Below are positions 33,598-33,823 of a stretch of 33,823 nucleotides of DNA, in pieces. Made by a program: the position numbers and the translations under genes. Numbering within the stretch: the first letter of the stretch is position 1; every line of letters begins with the position of its first letter. Below the pieces are notes generated by a model. That model saw only the letters and a list, made by a program, of their open reading frames with translations. It ran no database searches and was not told the DNA's origin. The stretch lies in NCBI GenBank assembly GCA_019119795.1, contig DWWJ01000072.1:1-33823 (forward strand), given 5' to 3'. The DNA comes from Candidatus Intestinimonas pullistercoris. GTDB taxonomy: Bacteria; Bacillota; Clostridia; Oscillospirales; Oscillospiraceae.

Positions 33598-33823
33598 AGG
33601 ACCGCCTCCCATCCAAGTCGTGCCCGGACCATCGCCAGGACAGCCGGGTCGGTGAAGTCCACGGGGCCCTCCACCACCGCCACCTCCCGGCCCTGCCGGG
33701 CCAGGAGGCACTGCCAGCCCGCCCCGTCGTCGTAGAGCCAGCTCTCGTCAAAGCCCAGGCCCTCCGCCGGGGACGGGGTGACGGGCGGGTGGAAGTGCAT
33801 GGCGTCGTCGTTTTCCTCCTCCC
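33594..33823 (-). CDS. C-terminal part of a paralogous DUF2812-like protein; 5' end off the right window edge
   Basis: Frame is open to the edge. AEGLGFDESWLYDDGAGWQCLLARQGREVAVVEGPVDFTDPAVLAMVRARL parallels the C-terminus of the 32518-33597 product. ATGA overlap with the next gene. Confidence 0.75.
   Translation of the reverse strand, partial: EEENDDAMHFHPPVTPSPAEGLGFDESWLYDDGAGWQCLLARQGREVAVVEGPVDFTDPAVLAMVRARLGWEAVL

Noticed and set aside
1-33823. CRISPR array, prophage genes, retron, or toxin-antitoxin operon
   Set aside because: No regularly spaced direct repeats, no phage structural genes, no reverse transcriptase and no recognisable toxin family were seen. The HTH genes alone are not evidence for any of these.

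Overview
The window is a GC-rich, mostly chromosomal backbone segment. Gene content suggests an Oscillospiraceae-type Firmicute, but this is inferred from gene families and not tested. Housekeeping genes recognised: recG, RNase M5-like TOPRIM, holA, comEC, rpsR-ssb-rpsF, sfsA, ilvA-type threonine deaminase, rpe, recR and an asparaginase. Also present are two adjacent secreted SLH-domain proteins, a two-component system, a TPM/TelA/XpaC cluster, several small HTH regulators, and two tandem DUF2812-like genes at the right edge. The only clearly accessory region is roughly 0.83-2.55 kb. It is visibly more AT-rich and holds a 170-bp MITE-like near-palindrome, a C-terminally short serine recombinase, an inverted repeat over the recombinase RBS, and a hairpin abutting a tRNA-Leu(GAG). 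I found no CRISPR array, prophage, toxin-antitoxin pair or recognisable defence operon. The most interesting signals are structural: the MITE-like element, the RBS-sequestering repeat, a hairpin cluster between ssb and rpsR, a structured spacer upstream of rpe, and several inverted repeats in divergent promoter regions. Coordinates and base pairings were read by eye. No searches, folding or GC calculations were run.
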